A stretch of 64,000 nt of DNA from Caldicoprobacter algeriensis (lineage in GTDB: Bacteria > Bacillota > Clostridia > Caldicoprobacterales > Caldicoprobacteraceae), in the NCBI RefSeq assembly GCF_023838525.1, contig NZ_JAHUQD010000004.1, forward strand, positions 119,299 to 183,298, read 5' to 3'. This document shows, piece after piece, positions 39,507 through 52,609 of this stretch. The translations under genes and the position numbers were made by a program. Position 1 is the first letter of the stretch; each line of letters begins with the position of its first letter. The notes under the pieces are model-generated. The model ran no database searches. It had not been told where the DNA came from and saw only the letters and a list, made by a program, of their open reading frames with translations.

Positions 39507-41570
39507 TTACTTCTTTATAATTTTCTCAAGCAGGTTCTTTGGAACCTCTTCATAGTGAGACATCTGCATTACGTAGCTACCTCGTCCCTGAGTCTTTGAA
39601 CGAAGGTCAGTGGCATATCCAAACATCTCAGCCAGCGGCACATAAGCCCTTATCACCTGTACACCAGCACGTAGCTCTGTGCCCTCGACTCTTCCACGTC
39701 GAGAAGAAATATCTCCTATTACGTCACCCATATACTCTTCTGGAACGGTAACCTCAACCTTCATGATGGGTTCCAGAAGTACAGGATCAGCCTTTTGCAT
39801 GGCCTCCTTAAACGCCATAGAAGCCGCTATCTTAAAGGCCATCTCAGACGAGTCTACTTCATGGTATGAACCGTCAAAGACGGTAACCCTGACATCTATT
39901 ACTGGATACCCGGCCAATACGCCGCTTTCCATGGCCTCACGAACGCCGCTTTCAACTGCCGGGATATATTCTTTGGGGATAACACCGCCAACGATTTTGT
40001 TGACAAACTCAAATCCCTTACCCGGCTCAAGCGGTTCAACCTCAAGCCATACATGGCCGTACTGACCACGACCACCGGTCTGCCTGATGAACCTTCCCTC
40101 GGCCTTGACAGCCTTTTTGATGGTCTCGCGATAGGCCACCTGGGGCTTACCCACGTTGGCCTCTACCTTGAACTCCCTGACCAAACGGTCTACAATGATT
40201 TCAAGGTGCAGCTCACCCATTCCTGCGATGATGGTCTGGCCTGTCTCCTGGTCAACAAAGGTCCTGAAGGTGGGATCTTCCTCTGCCAGCCTCTGCAGCG
40301 CCACCGACAACTTTTCCTGGCCTGCCTTTGTCTTGGGTTCGATTGCAACCTGTATAACAGGTTCTGGAAATACCATGGATTCCAGGACTATTGGGTTATT
40401 CTCATCGCACAGGGTATGGCCCGTTATGGTGTTCTTCAACCCCACCACTGCTACTATGTCGCCCGCATAGGCCTCGGAGATCTCCTCTCGGTGATTGGCG
40501 TGCATGCGCAAAACCCGTCCAATCCTCTCCTTGGTGCCCTTGGTGGTGTTGTACACATAGGTACCCGACCTCAGCACGCCGGAGTAGACGCGTACGTACA
40601 CCAATTTCCCGACATAGGGGTCAACCATTACCTTAAACGCCAAAGCGCTCAAAGGTTCATCATCCGATGGATGTCTTACGATCTCCTCTCCGGTATCAGG
40701 CGATGTGCCTACCACAGGCGGTAAATCAAGCGGTGAAGGCAGATAATCCACAATGGCATCGAGCAAAGGCTGTACCCCTTTGTTTCTGTACGATGAACCA
40801 CACAACACCGGCACTATCTTGAAAGAGATAGTGGCTTTGCGCAACGCAACCTTTATTTCCTCTTCTGTGAGCTCTTCGCCATCAAGGTATTTCATCATCA
40901 GTTCATCATCTTGCTCTGCGACAGCTTCCAGAAGCTTGGTCCTGTATTCCTCAGCCAATTCTTTTAGGTCGTCAGGGACTTCTTTTTCCTCGCTCTGGGT
41001 TCCCAAGTCATCAAGATAATATATGGCTTTATTCCGCACCAGGTCAACAATTCCCCTGAAGTCGGCTTCCTTTCCAATGGGTATCTGAATGGGAACAGGA
41101 TTGGCTCCCAATCTTTCGCGGATCATATTTACGACATTGAAAAAGTCGGCTCCAATTATATCCATTTTATTTACATAAGCCAAACGAGGAACTTTATATT
41201 TATTTGCCTGGCGCCAAACGGTCTCAGACTGCGGCTCTACTCCTCCCTTTGCGCAAAATACCGCTACTGAACCATCGAGAACGCGCAGCGAGCGCTCGAC
41301 CTCTACCGTGAAGTCCACGTGCCCTGGCGTGTCAATGATATTAATAAAGTGATCCTTCCAGCTAACAGTAGTAGCAGCCGATGTTATAGTAATACCGCGT
41401 TCCTGTTCCTGCACCATCCAGTCCATGGTAGCGGTACCTTCGTGTACCTCGCCTATTCTGTGTATTTTACCGCTATAGAACAGGATACGCTCGGTAGTAG
41501 TCGTTTTACCGGCATCGATATGTGCCATTATACCGATATTTCTTACTCTTTCTATTGGTACTCTAGGCAT
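39507..41570 (-). CDS. fusA: Elongation factor G
   Basis: A 687-residue translocase GTPase. The P-loop [15 protein letters not shown] is at residues 16-30, with [21 protein letters not shown] as the switch II region and domain IV ending near [19 protein letters not shown]. It is the canonical EF-G of the str operon, between rpsG and tuf. Confidence 0.98.
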   Translation of the reverse strand: MPRVPIERVRNIGIMAHIDAGKTTTTERILFYSGKIHRIGEVHEGTATMDWMVQEQERGITITSAATTVSWKDHFINIIDTPGHVDFTVEVERSLRVLDGSVAVFCAKGGVEPQSETVWRQANKYKVPRLAYVNKMDIIGADFFNVVNMIRERLGANPVPIQIPIGKEADFRGIVDLVRNKAIYYLDDLGTQSEEKEVPDDLKELAEEYRTKLLEAVAEQDDELMMKYLDGEELTEEEIKVALRKATISFKIVPVLCGSSYRNKGVQPLLDAIVDYLPSPLDLPPVVGTSPDTGEEIVRHPSDDEPLSALAFKVMVDPYVGKLVYVRVYSGVLRSGTYVYNTTKGTKERIGRVLRMHANHREEISEAYAGDIVAVVGLKNTITGHTLCDENNPIVLESMVFPEPVIQVAIEPKTKAGQEKLSVALQRLAEEDPTFRTFVDQETGQTIIAGMGELHLEIIVDRLVREFKVEANVGKPQVAYRETIKKAVKAEGRFIRQTGGRGQYGHVWLEVEPLEPGKGFEFVNKIVGGVIPKEYIPAVESGVREAMESGVLAGYPVIDVRVTVFDGSYHEVDSSEMAFKIAASMAFKEAMQKADPVLLEPIMKVEVTVPEEYMGDVIGDISSRRGRVEGTELRAGVQVIRAYVPLAEMFGYATDLRSKTQGRGSYVMQMSHYEEVPKNLLEKIIKK

Positions 41571-41640
41571 TGTTGCACCTCCTCCCTTCTAAGCACAGCA
41601 TTCCCCATGGTTCAGCCTACGGCACAAAAAACATACTCCT

Positions 41641-42123
<483 letters not shown>

Positions 42124-42158
42124 TTAACAAAAAAAATCCAATCGCTTTTTGCATCCCA

Positions 42159-42533
42159 TTACTTCTTGGGCTTCTTGGCACCGTACTTGGATCTCCCCTG
42201 TTGACGATTAGCAACGCCAGCAGCATCCAGAGCGCCACGTATGATATGATAACGTACGCCGGGTAAGTCCTTCACCCTGCCCCCACGAATCAGAACCACC
42301 GAGTGCTCCTGCAAGTTGTGTCCAATTCCCGGAATGTATGCAGTAACCTCCACACCATTTACGAGGCGGACTCTAGCAATCTTCCGCAGGGCAGAATTAG
42401 GCTTCTTGGGAGTGGTTGTCTTAACCGCGATACATACACCTCTCTTCTGGGGGCATCCCTTTAAAGCAGGTGCGGAAGACTTATATTCGCGTTTCTCTCT
42501 ACCTTTGCGAACCAGTTGATTGATGGTTGGCAT
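42159..42533 (-). CDS. rpsL: 30S ribosomal protein S12
   Basis: A 124-residue decoding-centre protein. The streptomycin-relevant [11 protein letters not shown] loop has Lys at position 43 and the second loop reads [12 protein letters not shown], so both look wild type (sensitive). Confidence 0.98.
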   Translation of the reverse strand: MPTINQLVRKGREKREYKSSAPALKGCPQKRGVCIAVKTTTPKKPNSALRKIARVRLVNGVEVTAYIPGIGHNLQEHSVVLIRGGRVKDLPGVRYHIIRGALDAAGVANRQQGRSKYGAKKPKK

Positions 42534-42537
42534 TATC

Positions 42538-42804
42538 CTACACCTCCTTTCGATCGGCCTCTCTCAAAATAGCAGCTGTGGCAGCCCCTACGTCAATGCC
42601 ACAGATCCTACCTAATTCCTTCATAGAATCCACGTAAAAAATGGGAATATTATTCTTCTCGCATTCTCTCTTTACCCTCTCGCTGATATATTCATCCACA
42701 TCCTTAGCTAGGTAAACCCTGACCGCTTTACCGGCATTGATAGCCTTCAGCGTCTGCTTCGTGCCAACAGTTCTGGCTGAAGCATTTTTTAATTCCTCTA
42801 ACAT
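42538..42804 (-). CDS. L7Ae-family ribosomal protein (YbxF/rplGB-like)
   Basis: An 88-residue L7Ae/L30e/S12e/Gadd45 fold protein that likely binds kink-turn RNA ([20 protein letters not shown]-terminal [13 protein letters not shown]). In Bacillus the homologue ybxF precedes rpsL in the same place. The start ATG at 42804 follows GGGGG by 5 nt. It is first in the str operon, behind a consensus promoter. Confidence 0.9.
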   Translation of the reverse strand: MLEELKNASARTVGTKQTLKAINAGKAVRVYLAKDVDEYISERVKRECEKNNIPIFYVDSMKELGRICGIDVGAATAAILREADRKEV

Positions 42805-42859
42805 GGCTACCCCCATCTTTCACCGAAAACTGAAATTCTAAAAGACAACACACTGCAGT

Positions 42860-42888
42860 ATTTTATCATTGTTAACCAGCCCTGTCAA
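42860..42888 (-). promoter_or_regulatory. Sigma-A promoter of the str operon
   Basis: TTGACA and TAAAAT with a 17-bp spacer on the minus strand, giving a ~50-nt leader before the L7Ae gene. It follows the rpoC terminator, so the long ribosomal run to rplQ may start here. Confidence 0.85.
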
Positions 42889-42944
42889 CACATTTAGACA
42901 CAAAAAGGGCTTCTTTTTTGTGCCTCCCTCCACTCAAAAATATA

Positions 42945-42990
42945 TTTTATTTTCTGCTGATACCGGGAACAACCCCGATACCAGCAGAAA
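42945..42990 (-). terminator. Terminator of rpoBC
   Basis: A 17-bp stem with few wobbles (TTTCTGCTGGTATCGGG pairing with CCCGGTATCAGCAGAAA) at 42951-42990, followed by an AT-rich tail, about 37 nt after the rpoC stop. Confidence 0.8.
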
Positions 42991-43026
42991 CACCACCCTA
43001 TAACACAGATATTCCCATGGCTCAAA

Positions 43027-46000
43027 TCAAACAGATAAAGCAGCTGTCTCCTTGGACTTTTGATTCTCGTCCTCCTGGGCTTTGAGCTCTTCTTCGGTGC
43101 GCACCTCGATATCGCGGTACCTGCTCATGCCAGTACCTGCCGGAATGAGCTTGCCGATGATGACATTCTCTTTAAGGCCCATCAGAGGATCGATCTTGCC
43201 CTTTACCGCTGCATCGGTCAGCACACGAGTAGTTTCCTGGAAGGAAGCAGCCGATAGGAAGGAATCGGTGGCCAGCGATGCTTTAGTGATTCCCAGCAGC
43301 ACCCTCTTAGCCACAGCAGGCTGCCCGCCTTGCTGCACAATCCTCTCGTTTTCCCTCTCGAACTCGAATATGTCTACCAGTCCACCGGGCAACATATCGC
43401 TGTCGCCTGGATCCTCCACTCTCACCTTGCGGAGCATCTGCCTGATGATTATCTCGATATGCTTATCATTTATATCTACACCCTGGTAACGATAAACTTT
43501 TTGAACCTCCTGCAAGAGATAAGCCTGTACGCCCTTTACACCCTTTATCTTCAATATATCGTGCGGATTAACCGAACCTTCGGTAAGCTCATCCCCTGCT
43601 TCAATCTGCTGCCCATCTTCTACCCTTATTCGGGCACCATAGGGCACGGTATAGACTTTGGTTTCTCCGTCATGCGACGTTACAATGATCTCCCTCTTCT
43701 TCTTGGTATCGTTTATCTTGACAGTACCTGAAATTTCGGAGATAACCGCCAATCCTTTGGGTTTACGCGCTTCAAACAGCTCCTCAACGCGCGGCAGACC
43801 CTGGGTGATATCCTCGCCGGCGACACCACCGGTGTGGAAGGTTCTCATGGTCAGCTGAGTACCCGGCTCGCCAATGGACTGGGCAGCAATGATACCAACA
43901 GCTTCTCCCACGTTTACAGGATGGCCGGTGGCCAAATCAATACCGTAGCACTTGGCGCATACACCATACTCGGTACGGCAGGTAAACACGCTGCGTATAC
44001 ACACCTTTTGAATGCCGGCCTTTACAATCCGCTCAGCCTTTTCGTGGTCTATGAGCTCATTGGTGTATACTATGACCTCTCCAGTATTGGGGTCTATGAC
44101 GTCTTCTGCGGCATAGCGCCCCAAAATCCTGTCGATGAGCGACTCGATGACCTCATTGCCTTCCCTTATCTCCGACACCTCAAAGCCCTTTACCTCTTCT
44201 CCCAGTCTCGCAAAGCAGTCCTCTTCCCGTACGATGACGTCCTGGCTGACATCAACCAAACGCCTGGTAAGGTAACCCGAGTCAGCGGTACGCAGCGCGG
44301 TATCAGCTAATCCCTTTCTGGCACCATGGGTGGATATGAAGAATTCCAGTACAGTCAAGCCCTCGCGGAAGTTAGAACGTATGGGCACCTCTATGATCAC
44401 GCCAGCCGGGTTAGCCATAAGGCCGCGCATTCCGGCAAGCTGCCGGATCTGGTTAATGCTACCGCGAGCACCAGAGTTAGCCATCATATACACGTGGTTA
44501 AACGGGTCTAGGGCAGCCAAAAGGGCTTGAGTGACCTTATCGGTAGTCTCATTCCATATGGATATGATCCTGTTATACCTCTCTTCATCCGAGATAAGGC
44601 CACGGCGATACTGCCTCTCAACCCGTGCAACTTCTTCGTCAGCTTGCCTGAGCAGCTCTTGCTTCTCCTCGGGCACCACGATATCGGATACTCCTATTGT
44701 AATGGCGCCTTTTGTAGCATAGTGGAAACCCAGCGCCTTTATCTTGTCCAATACAATGGCGGTTTCGGTATTGCCGTATTTGCGGTAACACCTGTCAACT
44801 ATTTTTTCCAGCATCTTTTTATCTACCAAAGTATTGATTTCCAGGTCAAAGGCCTCATCCGGATTATTTCTGTCTTTGAATCCCAAATCCTGCGGAATGG
44901 CCTCGTTGAATATAACCCTGCCCGGCGTCACATCTATTAGTTTAGATACCCTTTCCCCATTTATCTCTTTTGTAACCCTCATCTTAATGCGGGCATGCAG
45001 TCCCACCTGACCCGTCTGATATGCCATTATCACCTCGTCGGGCCCTGTGAACACCCTTCCTTCGCCTTTCTCGCCTTCACGCTCAATGGTGAGATAATAA
45101 CACCCTATAACCATATCCTGAGTGGGGCACACCACAGGCCGGCCATCCGAAGGCTTTAGCATGTTATGGATGGATAACATCAAAAAGCGTGCTTCAGCTT
45201 GAGCTTCTACCGACAGCGGAACGTGCACCGCCATTTGGTCACCGTCAAAGTCAGCGTTGTATGCCGTACACACCAGCGGGTGAATCTTTATGGCGCGCCC
45301 CTCCACTAAAACGGGCTCAAAGGCCTGGATTCCCAGACGATGTAGTGTAGGTGCACGGTTCAAAAGCACAGGATGCTCCTTTATGACCTCCTCCAGCACA
45401 TCCCATACTTCAGGCCTTACACGCTCCACCATGCGCTTTGCGCTCTTTATGTTGTGGGCCAGCCCTTTTTCAACCAGCCTCTTCATGACAAAGGGCTTAA
45501 ACAGCTCCAGCGCCATCTCCTTTGGAAGCCCGCACTGATACATCTTAAGCTCAGGCCCCACCACGATTACAGAACGTCCCGAATAGTCCACACGCTTTCC
45601 AAGCAAGTTTTGACGAAATCGCCCCTGTTTACCTTTAAGTAAATCGCTCAAGGACTTAAGCGGCCTGTTGCCCGGTCCTGTAACCGGACGACCTCTCCTC
45701 CCGTTATCTATAAGAGCATCCACCGCTTCCTGCAGCATTCGTTTTTCATTTCTCACGATGATATCAGGAGCTCCCAGTTCCAGCAACCTCTTGAGGCGGT
45801 TGTTACGGTTAATCACCCGCCTGTAAAGATCATTGAGGTCCGAGGTGGCAAAACGGCCACCATCCAGCTGTACCATGGGACGAAGGTCAGGCGGAATAAC
45901 CGGAATCACGTCCAATATCATCCATTCTGGCCTGTTGCCCGACTTTCTGAAAGCTTCCACCACTTCCAATCGCTTGATAATACGTATGCGCTTTTGACCC

Positions 46001-46593
46001 GTAGCCGTCTTTAGTTCCTCTCGCAGCTCTTTGGACAGCGCATCCAGGTCAATCTCCTGAAGCAGCTCCTTTATGGCCTCTGCGCCCATCCCGGCCCGGA
46101 ACCTGTTGCCATAGGCTTCCTGATACTCCCGATACTCCCTCTCGGTCAAAAGCTGCTTTTTGACTAGAGGCGTATCACCCGGGTCTATTACCACATAAGC
46201 AGCAAAATACAGCACTTTTTCTAGAGCTCGGGGAGACATATCAAGCAGCAAGCCCATACGGCTGGGGACGCCCTTAAAGTACCATATGTGAGATACCGGG
46301 GCGGCCAGCTCAATATGTCCCATGCGCTCACGGCGAACCTTGGCTTTAGTAACTTCTACGCCACAACGATCGCATATGATTCCTTTGTAGCGAACCCTCT
46401 TGTACTTTCCGCAATGGCACTCCCAGTCCTTCGTAGGCCCGAAAATCCTTTCACAAAATAGCCCATCCTTTTCAGGCTTTAAAGTCCTGTAGTTTATGGT
46501 CTCGGGCTTTTTAACCTCGCCCCGAGACCACTCGCGAATTTTATCAGGAGAAGCCAATCCGATTTGTATAGAATCAAAGTTATTGAGTTCCAC
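43027..46593 (-). CDS. rpoC: DNA-directed RNA polymerase subunit beta'
   Basis: An 1188-residue subunit. The N-terminal zinc ribbon is [20 protein letters not shown]; the catalytic magnesium loop is [12 protein letters not shown]; the second cysteine cluster is around [13 protein letters not shown]. The start is GTG, with GGGAG 10 nt upstream, 20 nt after rpoB. Confidence 0.98.
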   Translation of the reverse strand: MELNNFDSIQIGLASPDKIREWSRGEVKKPETINYRTLKPEKDGLFCERIFGPTKDWECHCGKYKRVRYKGIICDRCGVEVTKAKVRRERMGHIELAAPVSHIWYFKGVPSRMGLLLDMSPRALEKVLYFAAYVVIDPGDTPLVKKQLLTEREYREYQEAYGNRFRAGMGAEAIKELLQEIDLDALSKELREELKTATGQKRIRIIKRLEVVEAFRKSGNRPEWMILDVIPVIPPDLRPMVQLDGGRFATSDLNDLYRRVINRNNRLKRLLELGAPDIIVRNEKRMLQEAVDALIDNGRRGRPVTGPGNRPLKSLSDLLKGKQGRFRQNLLGKRVDYSGRSVIVVGPELKMYQCGLPKEMALELFKPFVMKRLVEKGLAHNIKSAKRMVERVRPEVWDVLEEVIKEHPVLLNRAPTLHRLGIQAFEPVLVEGRAIKIHPLVCTAYNADFDGDQMAVHVPLSVEAQAEARFLMLSIHNMLKPSDGRPVVCPTQDMVIGCYYLTIEREGEKGEGRVFTGPDEVIMAYQTGQVGLHARIKMRVTKEINGERVSKLIDVTPGRVIFNEAIPQDLGFKDRNNPDEAFDLEINTLVDKKMLEKIVDRCYRKYGNTETAIVLDKIKALGFHYATKGAITIGVSDIVVPEEKQELLRQADEEVARVERQYRRGLISDEERYNRIISIWNETTDKVTQALLAALDPFNHVYMMANSGARGSINQIRQLAGMRGLMANPAGVIIEVPIRSNFREGLTVLEFFISTHGARKGLADTALRTADSGYLTRRLVDVSQDVIVREEDCFARLGEEVKGFEVSEIREGNEVIESLIDRILGRYAAEDVIDPNTGEVIVYTNELIDHEKAERIVKAGIQKVCIRSVFTCRTEYGVCAKCYGIDLATGHPVNVGEAVGIIAAQSIGEPGTQLTMRTFHTGGVAGEDITQGLPRVEELFEARKPKGLAVISEISGTVKINDTKKKREIIVTSHDGETKVYTVPYGARIRVEDGQQIEAGDELTEGSVNPHDILKIKGVKGVQAYLLQEVQKVYRYQGVDINDKHIEIIIRQMLRKVRVEDPGDSDMLPGGLVDIFEFERENERIVQQGGQPAVAKRVLLGITKASLATDSFLSAASFQETTRVLTDAAVKGKIDPLMGLKENVIIGKLIPAGTGMSRYRDIEVRTEEELKAQEDENQKSKETAALSV

Positions 46594-46613
46594 CGAAGCT
46601 TCCGCTCCCTTCT

Positions 46614-49600
46614 TTAATAGTCTTGCTCTTCATCGTCCATATCCTTCAAGCTGTCCAAATCGTCCAGGTCCTCCAAACCAGGTATGTCCACGATGTCGTC
46701 CAAATCAAAGTTATCCAGTTCCTCATCTTCAAAATCCTTCTCTTCATCTTTTTCTTCTACCGGCTCTTCCACAACCTCATCCTTCTCTCGTCCTTCTATA
46801 TTTACGCCCAGTTCTTCTATGTCATCATCGACAGTCTCTTTGATAGCTATCTCTTCTTTTTCTTCTGACAGCACCTTCACGTCAAGGCCCAAGCTCTGCA
46901 GCTCTTTAATAAGCACCTTGAACGACTCGGGAACGCCTGGTTCTGGGATATTTTCACCTTTTACGATAGCCTCATATGTCTTGACGCGTCCTACCACATC
47001 GTCGGATTTTACCGTCAACATCTCCTGCAGGGTATGGGCAGCACCATAAGCCTCCAGAGCCCAAACTTCCATCTCGCCAAACCTCTGACCGCCAAACTGC
47101 GCCTTCCCTCCCAGAGGCTGCTGAGTAACCAGGGAATAAGGCCCAGTGGAGCGAGCATGGATCTTATCATCAACCAGGTGAACCAGCTTCATCATGTACA
47201 TGTACCCTACCGTAACGCGGTTCTCAAACGGCTCACCAGTACGGCCATCATAAAGGGTAACCTTCCCATCTCTGCTGAAACCGGCTTTTTCAAGAGCATC
47301 CATTATATCCTCCTCGTTGGCGCCATCGAAAACCGGCGTAGCCACATGCCAGCCAAGGGCTTTGGCCGCCAGACCCAGATGCGTCTCCAGTACCTGTCCA
47401 ATGTTCATACGGGATGGAACGCCCAAAGGATTGAGAACTATCTCCAGAGGAGTACCATCCGGCAAGAAAGGCATGTCCTCCTCGGGCAATATCCTGGATA
47501 TGACGCCCTTGTTTCCGTGACGCCCGGCCATCTTATCACCCACAGATATCTTACGCTTCTGCGCCACATACACCCTTACCATTTGATTGACACCTGGCGC
47601 CAGCTCATCACCGTTTTCACGGCTAAACACCTTTACATCCACCACGATTCCACCCTCGCCATGGGGAACCCTCAGCGAGGTGTCTCTAACCTCACGGGCC
47701 TTCTCGCCAAATATGGCCCTCAACAGCCTTTCTTCAGCCGTCAGCTCGGTCTCGCCTTTGGGAGTAACCTTCCCAACCAGGATGTCTCCGGCCCGCACCT
47801 CAGCACCTACCCTTATGATGCCTCTTTCATCCAGGTCCTTGAGAGCATCCTCACCCACATTGGGAATCTCCCTGGTTATCTCCTCGGGCCCCAGCTTGGT
47901 ATCACGAGCCTCAACTTCGTACTCTTCTATATGGATAGAGGTATACACATCCTCTTTTACCAGCTTTTCGCTGATTAGGATAGCATCTTCGTAGTTATAA
48001 CCTTCCCATGGCATAAAACCGACCAGAACGTTTTTCCCCAGAGCCAGTTCGCCATGATCAGTAGAAGGCCCATCTGCTATGACTTGCCCCTTTTCAACCC
48101 GTTGCCCCACCTCTACAATCGGGCGCTGATTTATGCAAGTACCCTGATTGGAGCGAGCAAACTTTATAAGATCATACACTTGTTCCTTGCCGCCGTCCTC
48201 TTTAATTACAATTCGATCAGCCGAAACCTTTTTAACCACTCCGGACTCTTTCGCTACCACTACTACTCCAGAATCTTTGGCTGCCCTATACTCCATACCC
48301 GTTCCGATTATAGGCGCCTCGGTGCGTATGAGGGGAACTGCTTGGCGCTGCATGTTTGAACCCATCAAAGCGCGATTGGCGTCATCGTTTTCCAGGAAGG
48401 GAATCAGCGATGCCGCTACAGACACGACCTGTTTGGGAGAGACGTCCATCAGCTCCACCTGTTCCCTGGGCACCTCATATATCTGGTCTCTGAACCTGGC
48501 CATGACGCGCTCGTTTACAAAATATCCATTTTCATCCAGCTTTTCGTTGGCCTGGGCAATCACGTACTCGTCCTCTTCATCGGCAGTAAGGTAGACTATC
48601 TCATCAGTTACCCTCTTGTTTTTCTGATCCACTTTCCTGTACGGAGATTCAATGAAACCATACTCATTGATACGGGCATAAACGCTGAGAGAGTTTATCA
48701 AACCAATATTGGGTCCTTCTGGAGTCTCTATAGGGCAAATTCGACCATAGTGGGAGTGGTGTACGTCTCTTACTTCGAAGCCTGCACGCTCTCGGCTCAA
48801 ACCTCCAGGCCCCAGAGCACTTACCCTTCGCTTATGGGTCAGTTCAGCTAACGGGTTTGTCTGATCCATAAACTGAGAGAGCTGGCTGCTGCCGAAAAAC
48901 TCTTTGATTGCAGCCACCACAGGACGAATATTTATGAGAGCCTGAGGCGTTACCGTCTCTACATCCTGTATGGTCATTCTCTCCTTAATCACTCTCTCCA
49001 TGCGCGACAGCCCAATCCTGAACTGGTTCTGTAGCAGTTCGCCTACGGCCCGCACACGCCTGTTGCCCAGATGATCGATATCATCAATGTGTCCTATGCC
49101 ATTGAATAGATGAATAATATAATTCACAGAGGCCACAATATCATCTGCTATGATGTACTTAGGGATAAGCCTGTTAAGGTTTGCCCTCAAAGCCTCTTTC
49201 AGTTCACGCTCGCTCAAATTCTGGTCGAGAATCTCCTTCAAAACAGGATAATGTACCTTTTCGTTGATACCAACCTCCTGCGGGTCAAAGCTCAAATAAT
49301 GCTTTGCATCCACGAAATGGTTGCCCACTATCTTGACAACCTTTTCATCATCCAACAATACCTCTACCTGATTGACTCCGGCATTTTGTATCATCTCGGC
49401 CTTCTCGCGCGTAATCTTTTCTCCCTCTTCAGCCAATATCTCTCCTGTTGAAGGATCCACGACATCCCGTGCACATACACGCCCATTCAGCCTGGCACTC
49501 AATGCCAGCTTCTTATTGACCTTATAGCGCCCCACCCGCGCCAGGTCATACCTTTTAGGATCAAAAAACAGCGAAGTCAAAAGCTGCTTTGCACTCTCGA

Positions 49601-50339
49601 CGGTAGGCGGCTCACCTGGCCTCAAGCGCTTATAGATCTCAATTAAAGCCTCTTCTTCAGTCTTGGTGCTATCCTTTTCTAAAGTGTTCAACAGCCGTTC
49701 GTCTTCGCCAAGCGCTTCTTTAAGCTGACTGTCAGTTCCATATCCCAGCGCTCGCAAAAGGATTGTTACTGGCAATTTGCGGGTACGATCAATGCGCACG
49801 TATATCACATCGCTGGAATCAGTCTCATACTCCAACCATGCACCGCGATTGGGTATAATGGTTGCAGAATACATCTTTTTGCCGCTTTTGTCAGCTTGCT
49901 CAGAGTAGTAAACCCCCGGTGAACGCACCAGCTGGCTGACGACCACGCGCTCGGCTCCGTTAATTATAAATGTACCCCGCTCAGTCATCAGAGGAAAATC
50001 TCCCATAAAAACTTCCTGCTCCTTGACCTCACCGGTCTCCTTGTTGATGAGGCGAACGCGGACCTTCAGGGGAGCCGCGTAATTCATGTCCCTGTCCTTG
50101 CACTCCTGCACCGAATACTTCGGATTGTTCTCCAGCCTATAATCTACAAACTCCAATACCAGATTCCCCGTATAATCGGTGATGGGCGAAACTTCCTCAA
50201 ATACCTCTTTTAAACCTTCTTTTAAAAACCACTGATATGAATTCTTTTGAACCTCAATGAGATTTGGGATATCCAGTACCTCATCAATTCTAGAATAGCT
50301 CATCCTTGTCCTGTTTCCTACCTGAACTGGATGCACCAT
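46614..50339 (-). CDS. rpoB: DNA-directed RNA polymerase subunit beta
   Basis: A 1241-residue subunit. The rifampicin pocket ([20 protein letters not shown], then [11 protein letters not shown]) has wild-type residues. The C-terminus is followed by a long acidic tail (about residues 1180-1241, rich in Glu and Asp), common in clostridia. I chose ATG 50339 ([19 protein letters not shown]) with AAGGGGTG 8 nt upstream over the longer frame from 50390. Confidence 0.98.
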   Translation of the reverse strand: MVHPVQVGNRTRMSYSRIDEVLDIPNLIEVQKNSYQWFLKEGLKEVFEEVSPITDYTGNLVLEFVDYRLENNPKYSVQECKDRDMNYAAPLKVRVRLINKETGEVKEQEVFMGDFPLMTERGTFIINGAERVVVSQLVRSPGVYYSEQADKSGKKMYSATIIPNRGAWLEYETDSSDVIYVRIDRTRKLPVTILLRALGYGTDSQLKEALGEDERLLNTLEKDSTKTEEEALIEIYKRLRPGEPPTVESAKQLLTSLFFDPKRYDLARVGRYKVNKKLALSARLNGRVCARDVVDPSTGEILAEEGEKITREKAEMIQNAGVNQVEVLLDDEKVVKIVGNHFVDAKHYLSFDPQEVGINEKVHYPVLKEILDQNLSERELKEALRANLNRLIPKYIIADDIVASVNYIIHLFNGIGHIDDIDHLGNRRVRAVGELLQNQFRIGLSRMERVIKERMTIQDVETVTPQALINIRPVVAAIKEFFGSSQLSQFMDQTNPLAELTHKRRVSALGPGGLSRERAGFEVRDVHHSHYGRICPIETPEGPNIGLINSLSVYARINEYGFIESPYRKVDQKNKRVTDEIVYLTADEEDEYVIAQANEKLDENGYFVNERVMARFRDQIYEVPREQVELMDVSPKQVVSVAASLIPFLENDDANRALMGSNMQRQAVPLIRTEAPIIGTGMEYRAAKDSGVVVVAKESGVVKKVSADRIVIKEDGGKEQVYDLIKFARSNQGTCINQRPIVEVGQRVEKGQVIADGPSTDHGELALGKNVLVGFMPWEGYNYEDAILISEKLVKEDVYTSIHIEEYEVEARDTKLGPEEITREIPNVGEDALKDLDERGIIRVGAEVRAGDILVGKVTPKGETELTAEERLLRAIFGEKAREVRDTSLRVPHGEGGIVVDVKVFSRENGDELAPGVNQMVRVYVAQKRKISVGDKMAGRHGNKGVISRILPEEDMPFLPDGTPLEIVLNPLGVPSRMNIGQVLETHLGLAAKALGWHVATPVFDGANEEDIMDALEKAGFSRDGKVTLYDGRTGEPFENRVTVGYMYMMKLVHLVDDKIHARSTGPYSLVTQQPLGGKAQFGGQRFGEMEVWALEAYGAAHTLQEMLTVKSDDVVGRVKTYEAIVKGENIPEPGVPESFKVLIKELQSLGLDVKVLSEEKEEIAIKETVDDDIEELGVNIEGREKDEVVEEPVEEKDEEKDFEDEELDNFDLDDIVDIPGLEDLDDLDSLKDMDDEEQDY

Positions 50340-50592
50340 AAATTTTTCACCCCTTAAATTTATTAAACGTTGACAAACGTGCCCCCTCATAGCAATATGG
50401 CCCTTTTAAACGATGGGAAAGTCAAAAATAAAAAATGACAAAAAGGTCCCCCTCTGGTTTTTAACACAACCGCGAACCTGCAGTAGCCTTATTATAAATT
50501 ATTCCCTTGAAATTTATACCCTATTCGGTGTAAAATATAAACACAGAAGAAAAAATGTAAGCGAGTTATGACCTCCCTACCTACTAATGCAA
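50340..50592 (-). promoter_or_regulatory. Long rpoB 5' leader
   Basis: About 250 nt of transcribed, non-coding sequence between the rpoB promoter and start codon. Its central part (about 50440-50490) is GC-richer, including TTCGCGGTTGTG and CCAGAGGGGGACC followed by T5. I see no ORF with a ribosome-binding site and no fold I recognise. A role in attenuation is possible. Confidence 0.4.
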
Positions 50593-50598
50593 TTTTTA

Positions 50599-50627
50599 AT
50601 ATTATCATAATTCTGTGTAGATGTCAA
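50599..50627 (-). promoter_or_regulatory. Sigma-A promoter of rpoBC
   Basis: TTGACA and TAATAT with a 17-bp spacer on the minus strand, located after the rplL terminator. Confidence 0.88.
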
Positions 50628-50651
50628 CGGGAGAAATTTTAAATTTTAAAA

Positions 50652-50688
50652 TTTCAATAAAAAAGGGACTCGTTTTAGAGTCCCTTTT
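50652..50688 (-). terminator. Terminator of rplJL
   Basis: An 11-bp stem (AAAAGGGACTC against GAGTCCCTTTT) with a 6-nt loop and a T6 tail on the minus strand, separating rplL from rpoB. Confidence 0.9.
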
Positions 50689-50711
50689 CATTCTTTCATT
50701 ATGCTGCTCTG

Positions 50712-51092
50712 TTATTTAATCTCGACTTTGGCACCGACTTCTTCGAGTTTGGCTTTGGCAGCCTCAGCTTCTTGTTTGCTAACCCCTTCCTTAACCGGCT
50801 TGGGTGCGCTCTCTACCAAATCCTTGGCCTCTTTCAAGCCCAAACCAGTCAGCTCGCGTACAACCTTAATAACCTTGATCTTTTCTGGGCCAACATCAGC
50901 AAGGATGACATCAAACTCTGTCTTCTCCTCTTCAGCTGGAGCAGCGGCGGCACCAGGTACACCAGCAACCGGAGCAACAGCTACTGGAGCAGCTGCGCTA
51001 ACTCCAAACTCTTCCTCCAAAGCTTTTACCAGCTCTGCCAATTCCAAAACAGTCATATTTTTAATAGCTTCTATCAGTTGATTCTTATCCAT
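50712..51092 (-). CDS. rplL: 50S ribosomal protein L7/L12
   Basis: A 126-residue stalk protein. There is an N-terminal dimerisation helix ([20 protein letters not shown]), an Ala/Pro/Val hinge at about 33-55, and a C-terminal factor-binding domain ([20 protein letters not shown]). It follows rplJ and ends in a terminator. Confidence 0.98.
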   Translation of the reverse strand: MDKNQLIEAIKNMTVLELAELVKALEEEFGVSAAAPVAVAPVAGVPGAAAAPAEEEKTEFDVILADVGPEKIKVIKVVRELTGLGLKEAKDLVESAPKPVKEGVSKQEAEAAKAKLEEVGAKVEIK

Positions 51093-51158
51093 TCTAAACT
51101 ACCTCCCGTTACAAATTTTTTGATTTGTTTTTTGATTCAGGCAATTGTACTTTTTTGT

Positions 51159-51677
51159 TTAAGCTTCCTTTTGCGCTTTGATGGCGTTTAAAGCATATAC
51201 CAGCGCCCGGATTGGGCCACTGAGCACTCCCACCAGATTGGCAATGGGAGCATTCAAGCTGCCAAGCATTTTGGCAATAAGCTCTTCCCTGGACGGAAGC
51301 TTGGCCAACGCCTTGATACCGTCCACATCGATTATCTTCCCGTCGACCACTCCGACCTTGAATTCCATCTTATTGAGCTCTTTCATGGTATCCAATAGGA
51401 TTTTGGCCGGAGCCACTGGATCCTTCACGCCAAAGGCTATGGCTGTAGGACCCTCCAGATGGGGGATCAAACCTTCCAACCCTAACTCACGCGCTGCAAT
51501 CTCTATCAAGGTGTTCTTGTATACCTTGTAGATTACCCCCGCTTCACGGAATTTCTTGCGGAGCTGATTGACCTCCTCAACCGTCAGGCCTTTATAATCC
51601 ACCAGGATGGCGCTGCTTGAATTTGATAACCTTTCTTTGATCTCGGACACAATTTGAACTTTTTCTTCGCGGACCGG
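51159..51677 (-). CDS. rplJ: 50S ribosomal protein L10
   Basis: A 172-residue stalk base protein (VQIVSEIKERLSNSSSAILVD, VDYKGLTVEEVNQLRKKFRE in part). The ATG at 51677 follows AAGGAGG by 11 nt; a longer frame from 51716 enters the leader and is rejected. With L7/L12 it is the presumed ligand of the L10 leader. Confidence 0.96.
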   Translation of the reverse strand, partial: PVREEKVQIVSEIKERLSNSSSAILVDYKGLTVEEVNQLRKKFREAGVIYKVYKNTLIEIAARELGLEGLIPHLEGPTAIAFGVKDPVAPAKILLDTMKELNKMEFKVGVVDGKIIDVDGIKALAKLPSREELIAKMLGSLNAPIANLVGVLSGPIRALVYALNAIKAQKEA

Positions 51678-51721
51678 CATCCCCTCTATCACCTCCTTCA
51701 AAGCGGCGGTAAGCAAAAATT

Positions 51722-51840
51722 AAAAAGCCCCCTTACCGCAAGGCAGTAAGAGGGCAGTATATACCCGTCCCTTTACCTTACCTCGGTAGGCTGTGTAAAT
51801 ACATTTAAGCTCAAAGGCACCTACTGTCTGCGGTAAGCCT
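51722..51840 (-). ncRNA. L10 leader (ribosomal protein autoregulatory RNA)
   Basis: The region upstream of rplJ has the Rfam L10_leader features on the minus strand: GCAGACAGTAGGTGCC, then AGCCTACCGAGGT, and finally a strong attenuator hairpin (GCCCTCTTAC pairing with GTAAGGGGGC) followed by T5. In Bacillus the L10-L12 complex binds this RNA and promotes termination ahead of rplJL. Confidence 0.88.
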
Positions 51841-51867
51841 TAAAATATTTTTTGATTTTTTAAATCG

Positions 51868-52557
51868 CTAGAACTTCGCCGGGTTTACCTTAATCCCCGG
51901 TCCCATAGTGCTGGACAGCACAATGCTTTTCAGATAAGTCCCCTTGGCAGCTGCGGGTTTAGCCCTAACGACGGCTTCTATCAAAGCCCGCAAATTCTCA
52001 AGCAGCTTGTTTTCATCAAAAGATGCCTTCCCAATGGCTACATGCACAATACCTGCCTTGTCCACACGATATTCTACCTTACCCGCTTTGATATCTCGCA
52101 CAGCCTTGCCCACTTCCATGGTTACCGTACCGGCCTTGGGATTGGGCATCAAACCTCGGGGACCCAAAATTCGTCCTAATCTACCCACCATAGCCATCAT
52201 ATCTGGGGTAGCGACACACACGTCAAAGTCCAGCCAGCCCTCGTTCTGAATGCGCGCCACCAGCTCTTCTGCACCTACATAATCGGCACCTGCTTCTTCA
52301 GCCTCTTTTGCCTTGTCACCTTTGGCAAATACCAGCACTTTAACAGTTTTACCAGTGCCATGGGGTAGCACCACTGTGCCACGCACCTGCTGATCAGCAT
52401 GTCGAGGATCAACCCCTAATCTCACCGCAACTTCGACGGTTTCGTCAAACTTTGCGTTGGCAGTCTGTTTTACAAGCTTTACCGCTTCTTCAGGATCGTA
52501 CAGCTTGGTACGGTCCACTAACTTCAAAAGCTCCTGATACCTCTTACCTCTCTTCAT
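51868..52557 (-). CDS. rplA: 50S ribosomal protein L1
   Basis: A 229-residue L1 stalk protein that guides E-site tRNA release ([40 protein letters not shown]). AAGGAGG precedes the ATG. It follows rplK in the usual order. Confidence 0.98.
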   Translation of the reverse strand: MKRGKRYQELLKLVDRTKLYDPEEAVKLVKQTANAKFDETVEVAVRLGVDPRHADQQVRGTVVLPHGTGKTVKVLVFAKGDKAKEAEEAGADYVGAEELVARIQNEGWLDFDVCVATPDMMAMVGRLGRILGPRGLMPNPKAGTVTMEVGKAVRDIKAGKVEYRVDKAGIVHVAIGKASFDENKLLENLRALIEAVVRAKPAAAKGTYLKSIVLSSTMGPGIKVNPAKF

Positions 52558-52609
52558 GACTCAACCTCCTTGTGGTGTTAGGCGGAAAAATTTCCTCCCA
52601 CAATTTTTA

